A stretch of 64,000 nt of DNA from RQOF01 sp964461135 (GTDB lineage: Bacteria > Calditrichota > Calditrichia > RBG-13-44-9): assembly GCA_964461135.1 (NCBI GenBank), contig CAYWTB010000007.1, positions 1-64,000 of the forward strand, given 5' to 3'. The translations under genes were made by a program, and so were the position numbers. The notes beneath the pieces are model-generated. The model searched no databases and was not told the DNA's origin. It saw nothing but the letters and a program-made list of their open reading frames with translations. Positions 44,524-54,024 of the stretch are shown here, in pieces (positions within the stretch are counted from its first letter, which is position 1; each line of letters opens with the position of its first letter).

Positions 44524-46728
44524 TTACTTTATAACCACAAATTTGCCCCGGTAGACCTCTCCGCTATCCTGGTCTTTCACTGTGAAAAGATATAACCCGG
44601 AAGCCAGTGCCTGATCATTCCTGGAAATCAGATCCCAGGCATGTTCGCCGCCGGAAAATACTGTTGGCTTATCGGTCGGGGAATATTCCCGGTACCATTT
44701 GATTTCCCGTCCATCATAAGCCTCAGCCCGGTGGGTAAACTGATCCACCAGGTCTCCGGCAAGGGTATATATTCGTACTTCACAATGAGCCGGAAGATTA
44801 AAAAATACGATCTTGCGTTCCCGTTCAAAACCGCCATCCCAGATAGCACCGGCACGGTAAGGATTGGGATAGACACCAACTTTCCTCTGTTCCCCTGCTA
44901 CTAGTGGCGGGGTACCCGGTGTAACAATCACCACATTTTCCAGTTTGCTGCTTTCCAGGCTGGGAAGATTGATGCGTACGTCCCCGCTGTCAAATGCCGA
45001 GACGGCAAAAGCATATTGCCAGCCATTGTGCAGGTTATCCAATACTAATTTATACGAGTAATAAACAGTATCTCTCAATCTCGTTTCCGGATCAACAGAT
45101 ATTTCCAAAATTGGTTCGTCCATAGTGATACTGTCCAGACCGGTATCATAAAACAATTTGTCTTTTAAATCATATTCCCGGATCAACTGCATGTTACTTA
45201 AAATTCCGTCAGGTGAGCGGTCATCTCCCAGAAATGACCGGTATATCCGGAATCCTTCAAAATCTATTACTCTGGATATCAGATCCACCGATTCCTGCGA
45301 ACGAATATCCCAGTATAGGGTCACTTTTCCATCTTCGGGTATTACCTTTAGCCGGGGTGGAGCGGGGGGAGTTGGAAGAATATATCGATCCAGAATACCA
45401 TTAGGAATTATATCTTCGGTGGAGTCTGTTCCCACGTAATCCAGAATTCCATTTCTGTTGGCATCTTCCCCGTAATAGGCACGATAGGCCCAGGAGGTAT
45501 TATCAAATAAATTCTTTTTGACCCTTTCACTGTCACGGCGGTTGGGATCATCATTGTCGTTTCCAAATTCTTTGGCACAAGCAATTGCAAAAACCACATT
45601 TATGGAGGAATCGGGTGGGATAGTTTTAAAAGGACCGGTAGATATTAAACTCATGCGATTTCCCGGTTTTTGAAAAATGCTTGCCAGAAAGTAGTTATTG
45701 GGAATAGATGATTCCATACGGGCATAACGACTGGCTTCATCCAATGGAGCCCGGTCTTCATCGGTATCCCCGCCGGAAAAAAGCCACCACTGATGAGTGG
45801 TTTTCCGGTCATAGATCTGATCTGTTGCAACCGGATCCGCTCCCAGAAAAGCCATAGCAACATAACTGTTGCTGAATCCACGGTCCCCACTATGATCGTA
45901 ACAATAGACCAGCTGAAGTGAATCGTTGGTAGTATATCCTGCTCCGGCATAGAGATAAAAGGGTGAACCTACCCGTGGGGGTGTAATGTTGGTGTTTCTC
46001 ACCACCAGATCTGCCCACATGCCCACATAAACATCCTTCAGGGTGTCTTTTTGAGCATTATAACCAACGTTTTTGAGGGTATAGTTAAAAATTACGAAGG
46101 CATCGGCAAAAGGATAATTCCAGGCATATGTTTCCAGATGTACGGCAATTCCGAGTGGCTGATGGTAAGGAATGCTAATACTGGTGCCGGGAACCGTGAG
46201 ATTAGTGTCACTGAAATTACAGATAAAATCCTGGTGACTGATGGCATCGGGAGAATAAAACTTATCATCCTCAAGAGAGGAAGCTTCCGCCACACGGTCT
46301 GTAAGTGAAGCCGTGTTGGTAAATTCAAAATTTGCATTTACCCCTCCCAGACGGGGCACATTGAAGGCACCGGTAGTGACCCGTGTACCGGATGGTGTTT
46401 TCCCGCCAACCCATAATCCGCCTACAAAAAGGTGTTCAATCCCCGATCCTTTGGGAAATTCACAGGACGGTTGATCGACAGGTGACTGTTCAACAAAACC
46501 GTCTCCGAAGGTGCCATAATTGCTGACGGTTATACCAATATTTCCGGTAGTGGTAAATTTGGATTCATCATCAACCATAATTTTCGATAATGGTGGTAGC
46601 TGGGCATCCTGTGCCTCAGTCCGCAACGGTGTAAACATAAGAAAAAAACAGATCAAGGTCAAAACCCGCCACACAACAGAATTAGCAGAAATACGTTTCT
46701 TGTTAACCAAAATATTTGTGGTTTTCAT
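44524..46728 (-). CDS. large secreted protein with T9SS-like C-terminal end, function unknown
   Basis: The 734-residue protein has a long N-terminal signal (LTLICFFLMFTPLRTEA) and a beta-rich mature part of about 600 residues with GNIGITVSNYGTFGDGF and FVGGLWVGGKTPSGTRVTT, a type seen repeatedly in FCB genomes without assigned role. The last 110 residues resemble a sorting domain: VGVYPNPYRAG, RIYTLAGDLVDQF, and ALASGLYLFTVKD before KFVVIK. It heads the six-gene operon, with its own promoter and an upstream palindrome. The C-terminal repeat is shared in design with the next gene but not identical. Confidence 0.75.
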   Translation of the reverse strand: MKTTNILVNKKRISANSVVWRVLTLICFFLMFTPLRTEAQDAQLPPLSKIMVDDESKFTTTGNIGITVSNYGTFGDGFVEQSPVDQPSCEFPKGSGIEHLFVGGLWVGGKTPSGTRVTTGAFNVPRLGGVNANFEFTNTASLTDRVAEASSLEDDKFYSPDAISHQDFICNFSDTNLTVPGTSISIPYHQPLGIAVHLETYAWNYPFADAFVIFNYTLKNVGYNAQKDTLKDVYVGMWADLVVRNTNITPPRVGSPFYLYAGAGYTTNDSLQLVYCYDHSGDRGFSNSYVAMAFLGADPVATDQIYDRKTTHQWWLFSGGDTDEDRAPLDEASRYARMESSIPNNYFLASIFQKPGNRMSLISTGPFKTIPPDSSINVVFAIACAKEFGNDNDDPNRRDSERVKKNLFDNTSWAYRAYYGEDANRNGILDYVGTDSTEDIIPNGILDRYILPTPPAPPRLKVIPEDGKVTLYWDIRSQESVDLISRVIDFEGFRIYRSFLGDDRSPDGILSNMQLIREYDLKDKLFYDTGLDSITMDEPILEISVDPETRLRDTVYYSYKLVLDNLHNGWQYAFAVSAFDSGDVRINLPSLESSKLENVVIVTPGTPPLVAGEQRKVGVYPNPYRAGAIWDGGFERERKIVFFNLPAHCEVRIYTLAGDLVDQFTHRAEAYDGREIKWYREYSPTDKPTVFSGGEHAWDLISRNDQALASGLYLFTVKDQDSGEVYRGKFVVIK

Positions 46729-46823
46729 AATACTTTTCTGTAGAAAATCGGTAGATTAAAATCTGGTTTAAAGCCCCAAGAGGATTCACTTAGTCCGACT
46801 CATTCCATTTAAAACGTGATAAG

Positions 46824-46852
46824 AAGATACTATTTTCACTTTATTTTATCAA
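46824..46852 (-). promoter_or_regulatory. promoter of the T9SS-associated operon
   Basis: On the minus strand TTGATA (46847-46852), 17 bp, TATCTT (46824-46829), about 90 nt before ATG 46728. Confidence 0.5.
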
Positions 46853-46876
46853 CAATTAAAGAAAAAAAATTATAGA

Positions 46877-46898
46877 GATTAATAACCCATTATTAATC
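46877..46898. promoter_or_regulatory. 22-bp inverted repeat, candidate operator
   Basis: GATTAATAA (46877-46885), CCCA, TTATTAATC (46890-46898): nine perfect base pairs. It lies 25 bp upstream of the operon -35 box and about 100 bp upstream of the divergent promoter. Confidence 0.4.
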
Positions 46899-46995
46899 TG
46901 CAGGTTATGAAAATGGTTATCACGCAGAAAAGATAAAATACGGATTAATAAAGCCCATTCCGATTTAATAGAAATTGTTCTGAAAAATTTTATGT

Positions 46996-47024
46996 TTGAC
47001 AATTTTAATCAACTTGTCTAAATT
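46996..47024 (+). promoter_or_regulatory. promoter of the anti-sigma-type ATPase gene
   Basis: TTGACA (46996-47001), 17 bp, TAAATT (47019-47024). The TTG that would open the longest frame is this -35 box; the predicted start near 47031 fits ATG 47053. Confidence 0.6.
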
Positions 47025-47052
47025 TTTGTCAGTCATCCATTGTTTGAAATTT

Positions 47053-47481
47053 ATGAAAACAGACCAGAACATTCTCGATCAGGAAGAAATGATCATACCC
47101 AGCGATTCAAATCAATTACCCAAAATTGAAAAATTTTCAAAACGAATTTCCGAAAAAGCACGCCTAAGCACAGATAAATCGGAAAATCTGGCCATAGTTC
47201 TTACCGAGTTAGTTAATAATGCTATTCTACACGGTAACAAAAAAAATCCAAAAAAAAAAGTAACCATCAGGGTTCTCTATTATAATGACCGCGTTCAGAT
47301 CTCCGTGAAAGATGAAGGATACGGTTTTGATGCATCGCGGCTCAAAGATCCCCGGGATCCTCAGAACATCTGGAAGGAAAACGGCCGGGGAATTTTTCTG
47401 GTAATACATCTGATTGATGATGTCCAGTTTCACGCTGCTCCTGAGGGAATGGAAATTATCATAACCGTATATAAAAAATGA
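47053..47481 (+). CDS. ATP-binding protein, anti-sigma-factor serine kinase type (HATPase_c)
   Basis: The 142-residue protein is a lone GHKL ATPase domain as in RsbW/SpoIIAB-type kinases. It has the N box ELVNNAILHG, the G1 box DEGYGFD and a G2-like NGRGIFLVIHLID. Such proteins sequester a sigma factor or phosphorylate an anti-anti-sigma factor; no STAS or sigma gene is adjacent, so its partner lies elsewhere. The start at 47053 is set by the promoter overlapping the longer frame. It is divergent from the T9SS operon and could share control with it. Confidence 0.85.
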   Translation: MKTDQNILDQEEMIIPSDSNQLPKIEKFSKRISEKARLSTDKSENLAIVLTELVNNAILHGNKKNPKKKVTIRVLYYNDRVQISVKDEGYGFDASRLKDPRDPQNIWKENGRGIFLVIHLIDDVQFHAAPEGMEIIITVYKK

Positions 47482-48015
47482 TAATTCCTAAAAATATTTG
47501 AATCCTTCTTTAAAAATCTTTTTCCGGATTCAGGAAGTTTCCAGGCATTCCGCAGCAGTTTTAAATTTATTTTTTCTCCTTCAATAGTATTAGTAGAAAT
47601 CAGTAAGCCGGTAATTACGATAACACCGCCTCCCTACCCGCATTTTTCTCCTTGAATTCCATTGTTTCTTATATATTTTCAATTGGTGGAACAGAGGTGG
47701 ACATGAGGCTGAACCTGAACAACCTGTCCAGTCGTAAAAACTTCACCGAAGCATCCTGGGAGCAGGATTTTAATCGCAGCGACGCGGTATGAGCAATTAT
47801 AACATGTATGTGGCGCAGGCACCCCTTTTCCATTCATTCTTCACGACTATGGTCACATTCTGAGCAACCAGATTTCGACGTAATTTCGAAAGAAGGAGAG
47901 TCACCCGGCTCTTCTTCTTTTTTACCTGCTGAACAGATAATTTTCCAATTCCTGAAACACTTGCATTTATTTCACCCGGATGCTAATTTGAAGGCCGGCA
48001 AATTCGAGGATCACA
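47482..48015. other. 534-bp intergenic region, no supported gene
   Basis: One plus-strand frame runs from about 47603 to 48023 with a single TGA at 47790-47792, including a short frame MRLNLNNLSSRKNFTEASW with a GAGGTGG site upstream. Composition and lack of any recognisable motif do not support a real gene. It could be a worn remnant. The ltaE ribosome site (GAGG, about 48007) lies at its end. Confidence 0.4.
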
Positions 48016-49047
48016 ATGATTGATTTACGAAGCGATACGGTTACCCAGCCGACAGAAGAAATGAGAGAGGCCATGCATCGGGCCGAGGTGGGAGATGATG
48101 TTTTTGGGGAAGATCCCACTGTAAACCTACTACAGGAGAAAATAAGTGAGCTGACCGGGAAAGAGGCCGCCTTATTTGTAGCCAGCGGAACCATGGGGAA
48201 TCAGATATGTATTAACGTCCATACGCAGCCCGGTAACGAGATAATCCTGGAACGGAATTCCCATATATTCAACTATGAAAGTGGAGCCCCTGCCCTGCTT
48301 TCCGGAGTGCAGGTTATGCCGGTCCCCGGAAACAAAGGGAGTTTTACCCTGCAGCAGGTGGAGGAGGTCATACGTCCCCGCAACGTTCATCATCCCAGGA
48401 CCGCGCTCATCTGTATAGAAAACACCCATAACCGGGCAGGCGGGACCATTTTCCCCTTTGAGGAGATGACGAAGATTTCACAATTTGCCAGAAATAATGA
48501 TATGAAACTGCACCTGGATGGTGCCCGGCTGTGGAATGCTTCAGTTGCCACCGGCATAACCATAAGTAGATACTGTGATCTTTTTGATTCAATTTCCATG
48601 TGTTTTTCAAAAGGATTGGGAGCACCGGTGGGATCCATCATCGCCGGATCAAAAGAATTTATTGAAAAAGCCCGTTACTACCGCAAGGTATACGGAGGCG
48701 GAATGAGGCAGGCCGGAATTTTGGCGGCAGCTGCCCTCTATGCTCTGGAAAATAACATCCCGCGCCTGGCTGAAGATCATGCCAGAGCACGCCGGCTGGG
48801 AGACTTTATTTCCACAATCCCGGATATTGTATTTGACAAAGCGTCCGGTCAGACAAATATTATTATATTTAATGTAAAAGATACCGGATTCAGCGGGCAA
48901 CAGGTCATAGACCGCCTGCAACAGAAAAGCATTAAAATGCTGACCTTTGCCGGCACCAAAATCCGCGCCGTTACCCATATGCATATTTCAGACCGGGACA
49001 TCGATTTTACTATAAAAGCCTTGAAAGATATATTCTCTTATTCATAA
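48016..49047 (+). CDS. ltaE: low-specificity L-threonine aldolase
   Basis: PLP enzyme of 343 residues that splits threonine to glycine and acetaldehyde, or the reverse. The N terminus MIDLRSDTVTQPTEEMREAM and EVGDDVFGEDPTVN are diagnostic. KLHLDGARLWNA carries the cofactor-binding Asp and FSKGLGAPVGS the PLP lysine. The length is normal. A GAGG site precedes the ATG. Its neighbours (the anti-sigma-type gene upstream, trkA downstream) are unrelated, and it is probably transcribed alone. Confidence 0.95.
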   Translation: MIDLRSDTVTQPTEEMREAMHRAEVGDDVFGEDPTVNLLQEKISELTGKEAALFVASGTMGNQICINVHTQPGNEIILERNSHIFNYESGAPALLSGVQVMPVPGNKGSFTLQQVEEVIRPRNVHHPRTALICIENTHNRAGGTIFPFEEMTKISQFARNNDMKLHLDGARLWNASVATGITISRYCDLFDSISMCFSKGLGAPVGSIIAGSKEFIEKARYYRKVYGGGMRQAGILAAAALYALENNIPRLAEDHARARRLGDFISTIPDIVFDKASGQTNIIIFNVKDTGFSGQQVIDRLQQKSIKMLTFAGTKIRAVTHMHISDRDIDFTIKALKDIFSYS

Positions 49048-49108
49048 ATTATTCAAACTCTGTGGTTTTCATTTGAACTAATTTATAAAACAGTAAAGGA
49101 TCGGTGAA

Positions 49109-49149
49109 ACCGGTATTTTCCGGAGTGGGCGGAGATGAAACATACCGGT
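49109..49149. repeat. inverted repeat ACCGGTAT / ATACCGGT
   Basis: Two perfect 8-bp arms (49109-49116 and 49142-49149) separated by 25 bp lie between ltaE and trkA. No U run follows, so this is not a standard terminator; an operator is possible. Confidence 0.3.
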
Positions 49150-49291
49150 CGATCAAGGCCTATAAAAAATGGACGTCTTAATAATAAGTAGCATTGAATG
49201 GAAAAGCTGTTTTTCTTTTGGTCGATAAATAATTCTTTCTGTGATAACAGGTATTGTCTGTGAACTTGATATCAAAAAATTCACACTTTAT

Positions 49292-50632
49292 ATGAATATA
49301 TTGATCCTGGGCGCCGGTGAAGTAGGCTTTCAGCTGACCAAGCAACTGGCTCCTGAAAAACACAATATTACCATCCTGGAAAAGGACCCCCTTAAAGCAC
49401 ACCGGGCAGAAGAACAGCTGGACGCCCTGGTTATTACCGGTTCCGGATCCAGCTTCCAGGACCTCAGGAAGGCAAAAATTGAGCAGGCGGATATTCTTGC
49501 AGCCATCAGCAATGTGGATGAGGTTAATCTCCTGGCCTGTCGCTATGCCCGGAAATTAAATATTCCCCATAAAATTGCCCGGGTCAGAAATCCTGAATTC
49601 ATCGAAGATAATTTTATACTTTCTCGGGAAGAGATGGGAATTGACATGCTCATTCATCCTGAAAAGGAAACAGCTGATGCTATCATTCGCCTTATCCGTC
49701 AAAGCAGTGCAACTGATATAATTGAATTTGCCGAGGGAAAGATACAACTGGTGGGTGTGCGGCTTGAAAAAAATTCACCCATTCTGAACCGGTCATTGCG
49801 TGACGTCTGGAAAGAATACGGGAACCTAGCGGCCCGCATTGTGGCCATTAACCGCAAGGAACGCACCCTGATACCCGGGGGTAATGATATCATGGTACCG
49901 GGAGACCAGATATTTGTAATATGCGATAAGGACCTCATCCCTCAAATTGCCAGGATCACAGGAAAATCCAATGTATCCATTCAGAATATTATGATTCTGG
50001 GAGGAGGGTTGATCGGACGTTACGTAGCCCGAGAACTGGAAGACCACATGAAAATAAAAATTATTGAAAGCCGCTCTGAAAAATCGGAGGAAATCGCAGA
50101 TATTCTTCGAAAAACCCTGGTGATCCATGGAGACGGTACCGACATGGATCTGCTGGCAGTAGAAGGTATTATCGATATGGATTCCTTCATTGCGGTAACC
50201 GGTGATGACGAAACGAATATTATATCAACTCTGATGGCCAAACATCTGCAGGTACCCAGAACTATAGCCCTGGTAAATAAAACGGAATATCTCCCCATAA
50301 CACCGACCATCGGGATGGATGCAGTGGTTAGTAAAAAGCTCCTGACAGTAAATGCCATTCTGCGCTTTATTCAAAAGAGTTTACTGGAAACCATTGCCAC
50401 CATTCCCGGTGTTGATGCTGAAATTCTGGAAATTATTCCTAAATCAGGATCAAAAATTACCCGGAAACCCCTAAAAGACATCCATTTTCCCCGCCAGGCC
50501 ATTGTCGGTGCGGTTCAAAGAAATGACACGGTTATAATTCCCACCGGTCTTACCCAGATAAATTCCGGAGACAGGGTGGTCATTTTTTCCTTACGGGCAG
50601 CCGTTTTCGAAGTTGAAAAGTTGTTTAGCTGA
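49292..50632 (+). CDS. trkA: Trk potassium uptake regulatory protein TrkA
   Basis: The 446-residue cytoplasmic ring protein gates the TrkH channel in response to nucleotides. It has two RCK-N Rossmann domains: MNILILGAGEVGFQL at the start and NIMILGGGLIGRYVA near 230. Each is followed by an RCK-C domain (IQLVGVRLEKNSPIL and AEILEIIPKSGSKI). I start at ATG 49292; the longer frame from GTG 49241 would put 17 unmatched residues before the Rossmann strand. There is no clear ribosome site. It is 45 nt upstream of trkH. Confidence 0.93.
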   Translation: MNILILGAGEVGFQLTKQLAPEKHNITILEKDPLKAHRAEEQLDALVITGSGSSFQDLRKAKIEQADILAAISNVDEVNLLACRYARKLNIPHKIARVRNPEFIEDNFILSREEMGIDMLIHPEKETADAIIRLIRQSSATDIIEFAEGKIQLVGVRLEKNSPILNRSLRDVWKEYGNLAARIVAINRKERTLIPGGNDIMVPGDQIFVICDKDLIPQIARITGKSNVSIQNIMILGGGLIGRYVARELEDHMKIKIIESRSEKSEEIADILRKTLVIHGDGTDMDLLAVEGIIDMDSFIAVTGDDETNIISTLMAKHLQVPRTIALVNKTEYLPITPTIGMDAVVSKKLLTVNAILRFIQKSLLETIATIPGVDAEILEIIPKSGSKITRKPLKDIHFPRQAIVGAVQRNDTVIIPTGLTQINSGDRVVIFSLRAAVFEVEKLFS

Positions 50633-50677
50633 CACATAAACTGATTCCCAAATCAACCGATTAAATGTACTGAATTT

Positions 50678-52120
50678 ATGCGATTTCATCTGGTTATCCA
50701 CATTCTCGGCTTTTTACTCCTCTTTCTGGCAGTTGCCATGTTGCTTCCCATTCCATTTGCCATCTATTACGGGGGCGGAGATTATCCTTCTTTTATTGTG
50801 ACCGCGGTCCTCACTTTTATAATTGGTATCATATCTTATCGATTTACCAAACTGGATCGGGAAGTAAGGTCACGTGAAGGATTTGCTATCGTGACCCTAG
50901 GATGGATTCTGTTCTCCCTGCTAGGTTGCCTGCCCTTCGTTCTTTCCGGACATATCTCTTCCTTCACCGATGCCTATTTTGAAACCATGTCAGGATTCAC
51001 CACCACCGGAGCCACCATTCTGGTAGACATTGAGAAACTACCTCACGGCCTGCTTTTCTGGAGAAGCTTTACCCACTGGCTGGGTGGAATGGGCATTATT
51101 GTACTCTCCCTGGCAATTCTGCCATTTCTGGGCGTAGGAGGAATGCAGCTTTTCAAAGCCGAAGTACCCGGGCCGGTTCCCGATAAACTTACTCCTAGGG
51201 TTACGGAAACCGCAAAAATTCTGTGGGGTGTATATGTCATCATCTCTGCCGCAGAAACAATTTTACTGATGGCCGGTGGCATGACCTTTTTTGATGCTCT
51301 TTGCCACACCTTCGGCACCATGGCCACCGGTGGTTTTTCAACTAAAAACGCCAGTATCGGATACTATGACAGTCCCTTTATTCAATATGTAATCATTTTT
51401 TTCATGATAACCGCAGGTACCAATTTTTCCCTCCATTACCGCTTTATGAAGAAAGACTGGAAAGGGTATTTTAGGAATAATGAATTCCGCCTGTTTATTC
51501 TGTTAATTGCTGTCGGCACCATTATAATTGGCTATGATACGCTGCTGCATCATTATCCCTACATTGAAGTGGCCTTCCGCAAAACCCTCTTCCAGGTCGT
51601 ATCCATCCTCACCACGACCGGTTACGGAACAGCTGATTATGAACAGTGGGCATTCAGTTCCCAATTCATACTTTTTCTGTTCATGTTCGTCGGAGGCTGC
51701 GCGGGGAGCACCGGCGGGGGGATGAAAGTCGTCCGTCTCTATATTCTGATCCAGTTTGTTCGCTCTGAAATTAAACGCCTGCTGCATCCCAGCGCAGTTA
51801 TTCCGGTACGAATTGGTGAAACCGTGATCCCCCGCGAGATTGTCACCAATGTTATCGGCTTTCTGGCTCTGATGATCGGCCTATTTATTTTCGGGGTAAT
51901 ATTAATGTCCATGCTGGGGCTGGATCTGGAGACATCCCTGGGGGCAGTGGCTGCCACCCTGGGTAATATCGGACCAGGTCTGGGCGATGTGGGACCCACC
52001 GATAATTATGCACACATTCCCCTGCTGGGAAAATGGTTTCTCACTTTTTTTATGCTGGCCGGGCGGCTGGAAATATATACCGTTCTTATTCTTTTCGCCC
52101 CCTCCTTCTGGCAAAAATGA
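50678..52120 (+). CDS. trkH: Trk potassium uptake channel TrkH
   Basis: The 480-residue inner-membrane channel has four pore loops: SGFTTTGATIL near 108, FGTMATGGFSTKN near 212, SILTTTGYGTADY near 312 and ATLGNIGPGLGDVGP near 428. These are the four half-repeats of the selectivity filter. Potassium uptake is coupled with TrkA upstream; the two form one operon. No third gene follows on this strand. Confidence 0.95.
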   Translation: MRFHLVIHILGFLLLFLAVAMLLPIPFAIYYGGGDYPSFIVTAVLTFIIGIISYRFTKLDREVRSREGFAIVTLGWILFSLLGCLPFVLSGHISSFTDAYFETMSGFTTTGATILVDIEKLPHGLLFWRSFTHWLGGMGIIVLSLAILPFLGVGGMQLFKAEVPGPVPDKLTPRVTETAKILWGVYVIISAAETILLMAGGMTFFDALCHTFGTMATGGFSTKNASIGYYDSPFIQYVIIFFMITAGTNFSLHYRFMKKDWKGYFRNNEFRLFILLIAVGTIIIGYDTLLHHYPYIEVAFRKTLFQVVSILTTTGYGTADYEQWAFSSQFILFLFMFVGGCAGSTGGGMKVVRLYILIQFVRSEIKRLLHPSAVIPVRIGETVIPREIVTNVIGFLALMIGLFIFGVILMSMLGLDLETSLGAVAATLGNIGPGLGDVGPTDNYAHIPLLGKWFLTFFMLAGRLEIYTVLILFAPSFWQK

Positions 52121-52257
52121 ATCCGGAACAATCAACCGAAAACCGGTCCCCGGCAAAACAAACTGTGAGAATGATACTCCCCGGGAAACGAACAGAACAC
52201 CTTTCGCGCATCGTCAGTTAAATTCTGCGGCTGCAGGTACAATCAGTCAGGGTATAA

Positions 52258-54024
52258 TCACGGTTTGGATTGATAGCCTTCTGTTCCGGCACCCTTGATG
52301 CGATAATTAAATTCATAGGATTGTACCGTGTTCCAGGATGATTGCCCTATATTCCTGGATCGTGTTCCTTCCACCGGTCCTACCGACTTTCCATAGGTGT
52401 AAAACCAATTCACGATTGGACTTCCCGAATAATTAAGGGTAAACCAGTATTTGCCGGGTGAGAGAATCAGTCCTTCCCCGGAAAAATCAAAATCCACCCA
52501 ATCATATCCATTTAAGTGTGATATCCGGTTTGGTGCTATTCCGTTACTTGATGCAGCCCTTTCTCCCGGTTCACCATCATCATCCTCACTCAATTCCAGC
52601 CAGAGAAATCCATTCCCTCCGAATGAATGGAGAGCCAGCGAAATTTTCTCAAGGGAGACAGGTTCCATCAGGACAAAAATCTGGCTATATTGTTTCTTAC
52701 CCGTAACATATTCTGCCGTCTCTACTACAAAGGAGCGTTTTAATTCCCCACTGCTGCCATCCGCTGCTCTCTCTGGCAGACGAGCCGAGAGAAAGTCAAA
52801 TCGTCTCGGGAAATCCAAATTCCCATATACAAATGGAGTCTGATAGGTCATGCGGGTAAAGTCCGGCTCAGTCATGCCCCCTCCTCTGGCCGAATCTCCC
52901 CCCTGCCCTGAATCATCAGGGGTTGGCTTTGTCAGGGAGGGCGTTACGGCCTGTACCAGAATCGGCGGCGAAATCCCGGCATACACCGGGGGAGTCAAAA
53001 GAAGTTTTTTCAGGCCTGCAATTTTCCTCCCGGCCGCGAGTGTAACATCATCATTCAGAAAATCACTGGAAATCTGTTCCTCCAGAGCCGGGGGTGCCAA
53101 CTTTCCCTGCTCCATTGTGATCCATTTTACCAGACCGTCCTGAATGGTTTCATTATTATCCCGTCCGACTTCAATCCGCAGATAACGATTACTGACAAAA
53201 TATTCGCTCTGCTGGGCATCAAATGGTAGCCATCCCATATCGGGAAAATATACCTCGATCCAGGAATGCCGTCCGTCCGCCATTTCAAAACTGTATTCAG
53301 CCTGACCCACCGGAATGCTGAAATTTTTCCTGAAGGTTAGTCCGTTGACAATCCGGGCCGGAATTCCGGAGGCCCTCAACAGGGCAGCAGCCAGGTGAGA
53401 ATAATTCTGACAGTTTCCGCTTCCGGCACGATAGGCATACAGGGCGTCAAACTTTTCAGGAACGAGCGTATAACACAGGTGATCCACTGTGTAATGTAAA
53501 ATGGACCGGACGGCTTCTATCTGGGTTTTACATTCACGGGTCAGCTCACCGGATATGGCGGCCAGTTCGGGGTTATCCGACTGGACCTGGGAGGTGGGTT
53601 CTAAAAATACTGAATATTCCTGCGGAAGACTTGAAAGAGGATAACCGGTTTCACTGCGGACACTGTCTAATTTCACCCTGATACGGGCATTCAGCGAGAC
53701 AGAAACGGAAATATCTCCTTGGGGAGAATCCCAGGAAAAGCGGCGAATCCGGTTATCATACCGATCCTTCTCTCGCTTTTCACTATCCGGTTTTAGGCTG
53801 AAGGCAAAACGCAGGTCTTTGATAGCCTGTGTATATGTGCGTGAGTCAAAATCTGCCGGTTCAACAAAACTTACCGTGATCCGTTTCATCCCGTCCGGTA
53901 TGCTGATTTTCTGTTCAAGCACACAGGAAATCCGGGAATCCTGCAAACCTGAAATGACCAGCTCCTGACTGTAAATTTGCAGAGGAATCACAAAGGTGAA
54001 GATAAAAATCAGAATAGTTTTCAC
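52258..54024 (-). CDS. secreted transglutaminase-like protein
   Basis: A 588-residue protein with a signal peptide (about 1-19). The transglutaminase-like core holds a Cys-His-Asp triad: Cys in AGSGNCQNYSHLAAALLRASG near 205, His in DGRHSWIEVYFP near 250, Asp in WLPFDAQ near 264. This fold is used by proteases and amidases as well as cross-linkers. An unassigned domain follows, with a C-terminal beta-sandwich of about 200 residues (LSPGKYWFTLNYSG and WFYTYGKSVGP). It starts with GTG at 54024 after a GAGGAG site. It is convergent with trkH and alone. Confidence 0.8.
   Translation of the reverse strand: MKTILIFIFTFVIPLQIYSQELVISGLQDSRISCVLEQKISIPDGMKRITVSFVEPADFDSRTYTQAIKDLRFAFSLKPDSEKREKDRYDNRIRRFSWDSPQGDISVSVSLNARIRVKLDSVRSETGYPLSSLPQEYSVFLEPTSQVQSDNPELAAISGELTRECKTQIEAVRSILHYTVDHLCYTLVPEKFDALYAYRAGSGNCQNYSHLAAALLRASGIPARIVNGLTFRKNFSIPVGQAEYSFEMADGRHSWIEVYFPDMGWLPFDAQQSEYFVSNRYLRIEVGRDNNETIQDGLVKWITMEQGKLAPPALEEQISSDFLNDDVTLAAGRKIAGLKKLLLTPPVYAGISPPILVQAVTPSLTKPTPDDSGQGGDSARGGGMTEPDFTRMTYQTPFVYGNLDFPRRFDFLSARLPERAADGSSGELKRSFVVETAEYVTGKKQYSQIFVLMEPVSLEKISLALHSFGGNGFLWLELSEDDDGEPGERAASSNGIAPNRISHLNGYDWVDFDFSGEGLILSPGKYWFTLNYSGSPIVNWFYTYGKSVGPVEGTRSRNIGQSSWNTVQSYEFNYRIKGAGTEGYQSKP

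Larger units (their letters stand above)
46729..47052. other. divergent intergenic region between the T9SS operon and the anti-sigma-type gene
   Basis: AT-rich, 324 bp, with one promoter on each strand (46824-46852 minus, 46996-47024 plus) and a 22-bp inverted repeat (46877-46898) between them. Nothing else is recognised. Confidence 0.6.

Noticed and set aside
47703..48023. Small frames between the anti-sigma-type gene and ltaE
   Set aside because: A single frame with one internal stop, no family resemblance, and overlap with the ltaE start. Kept only as an intergenic note.
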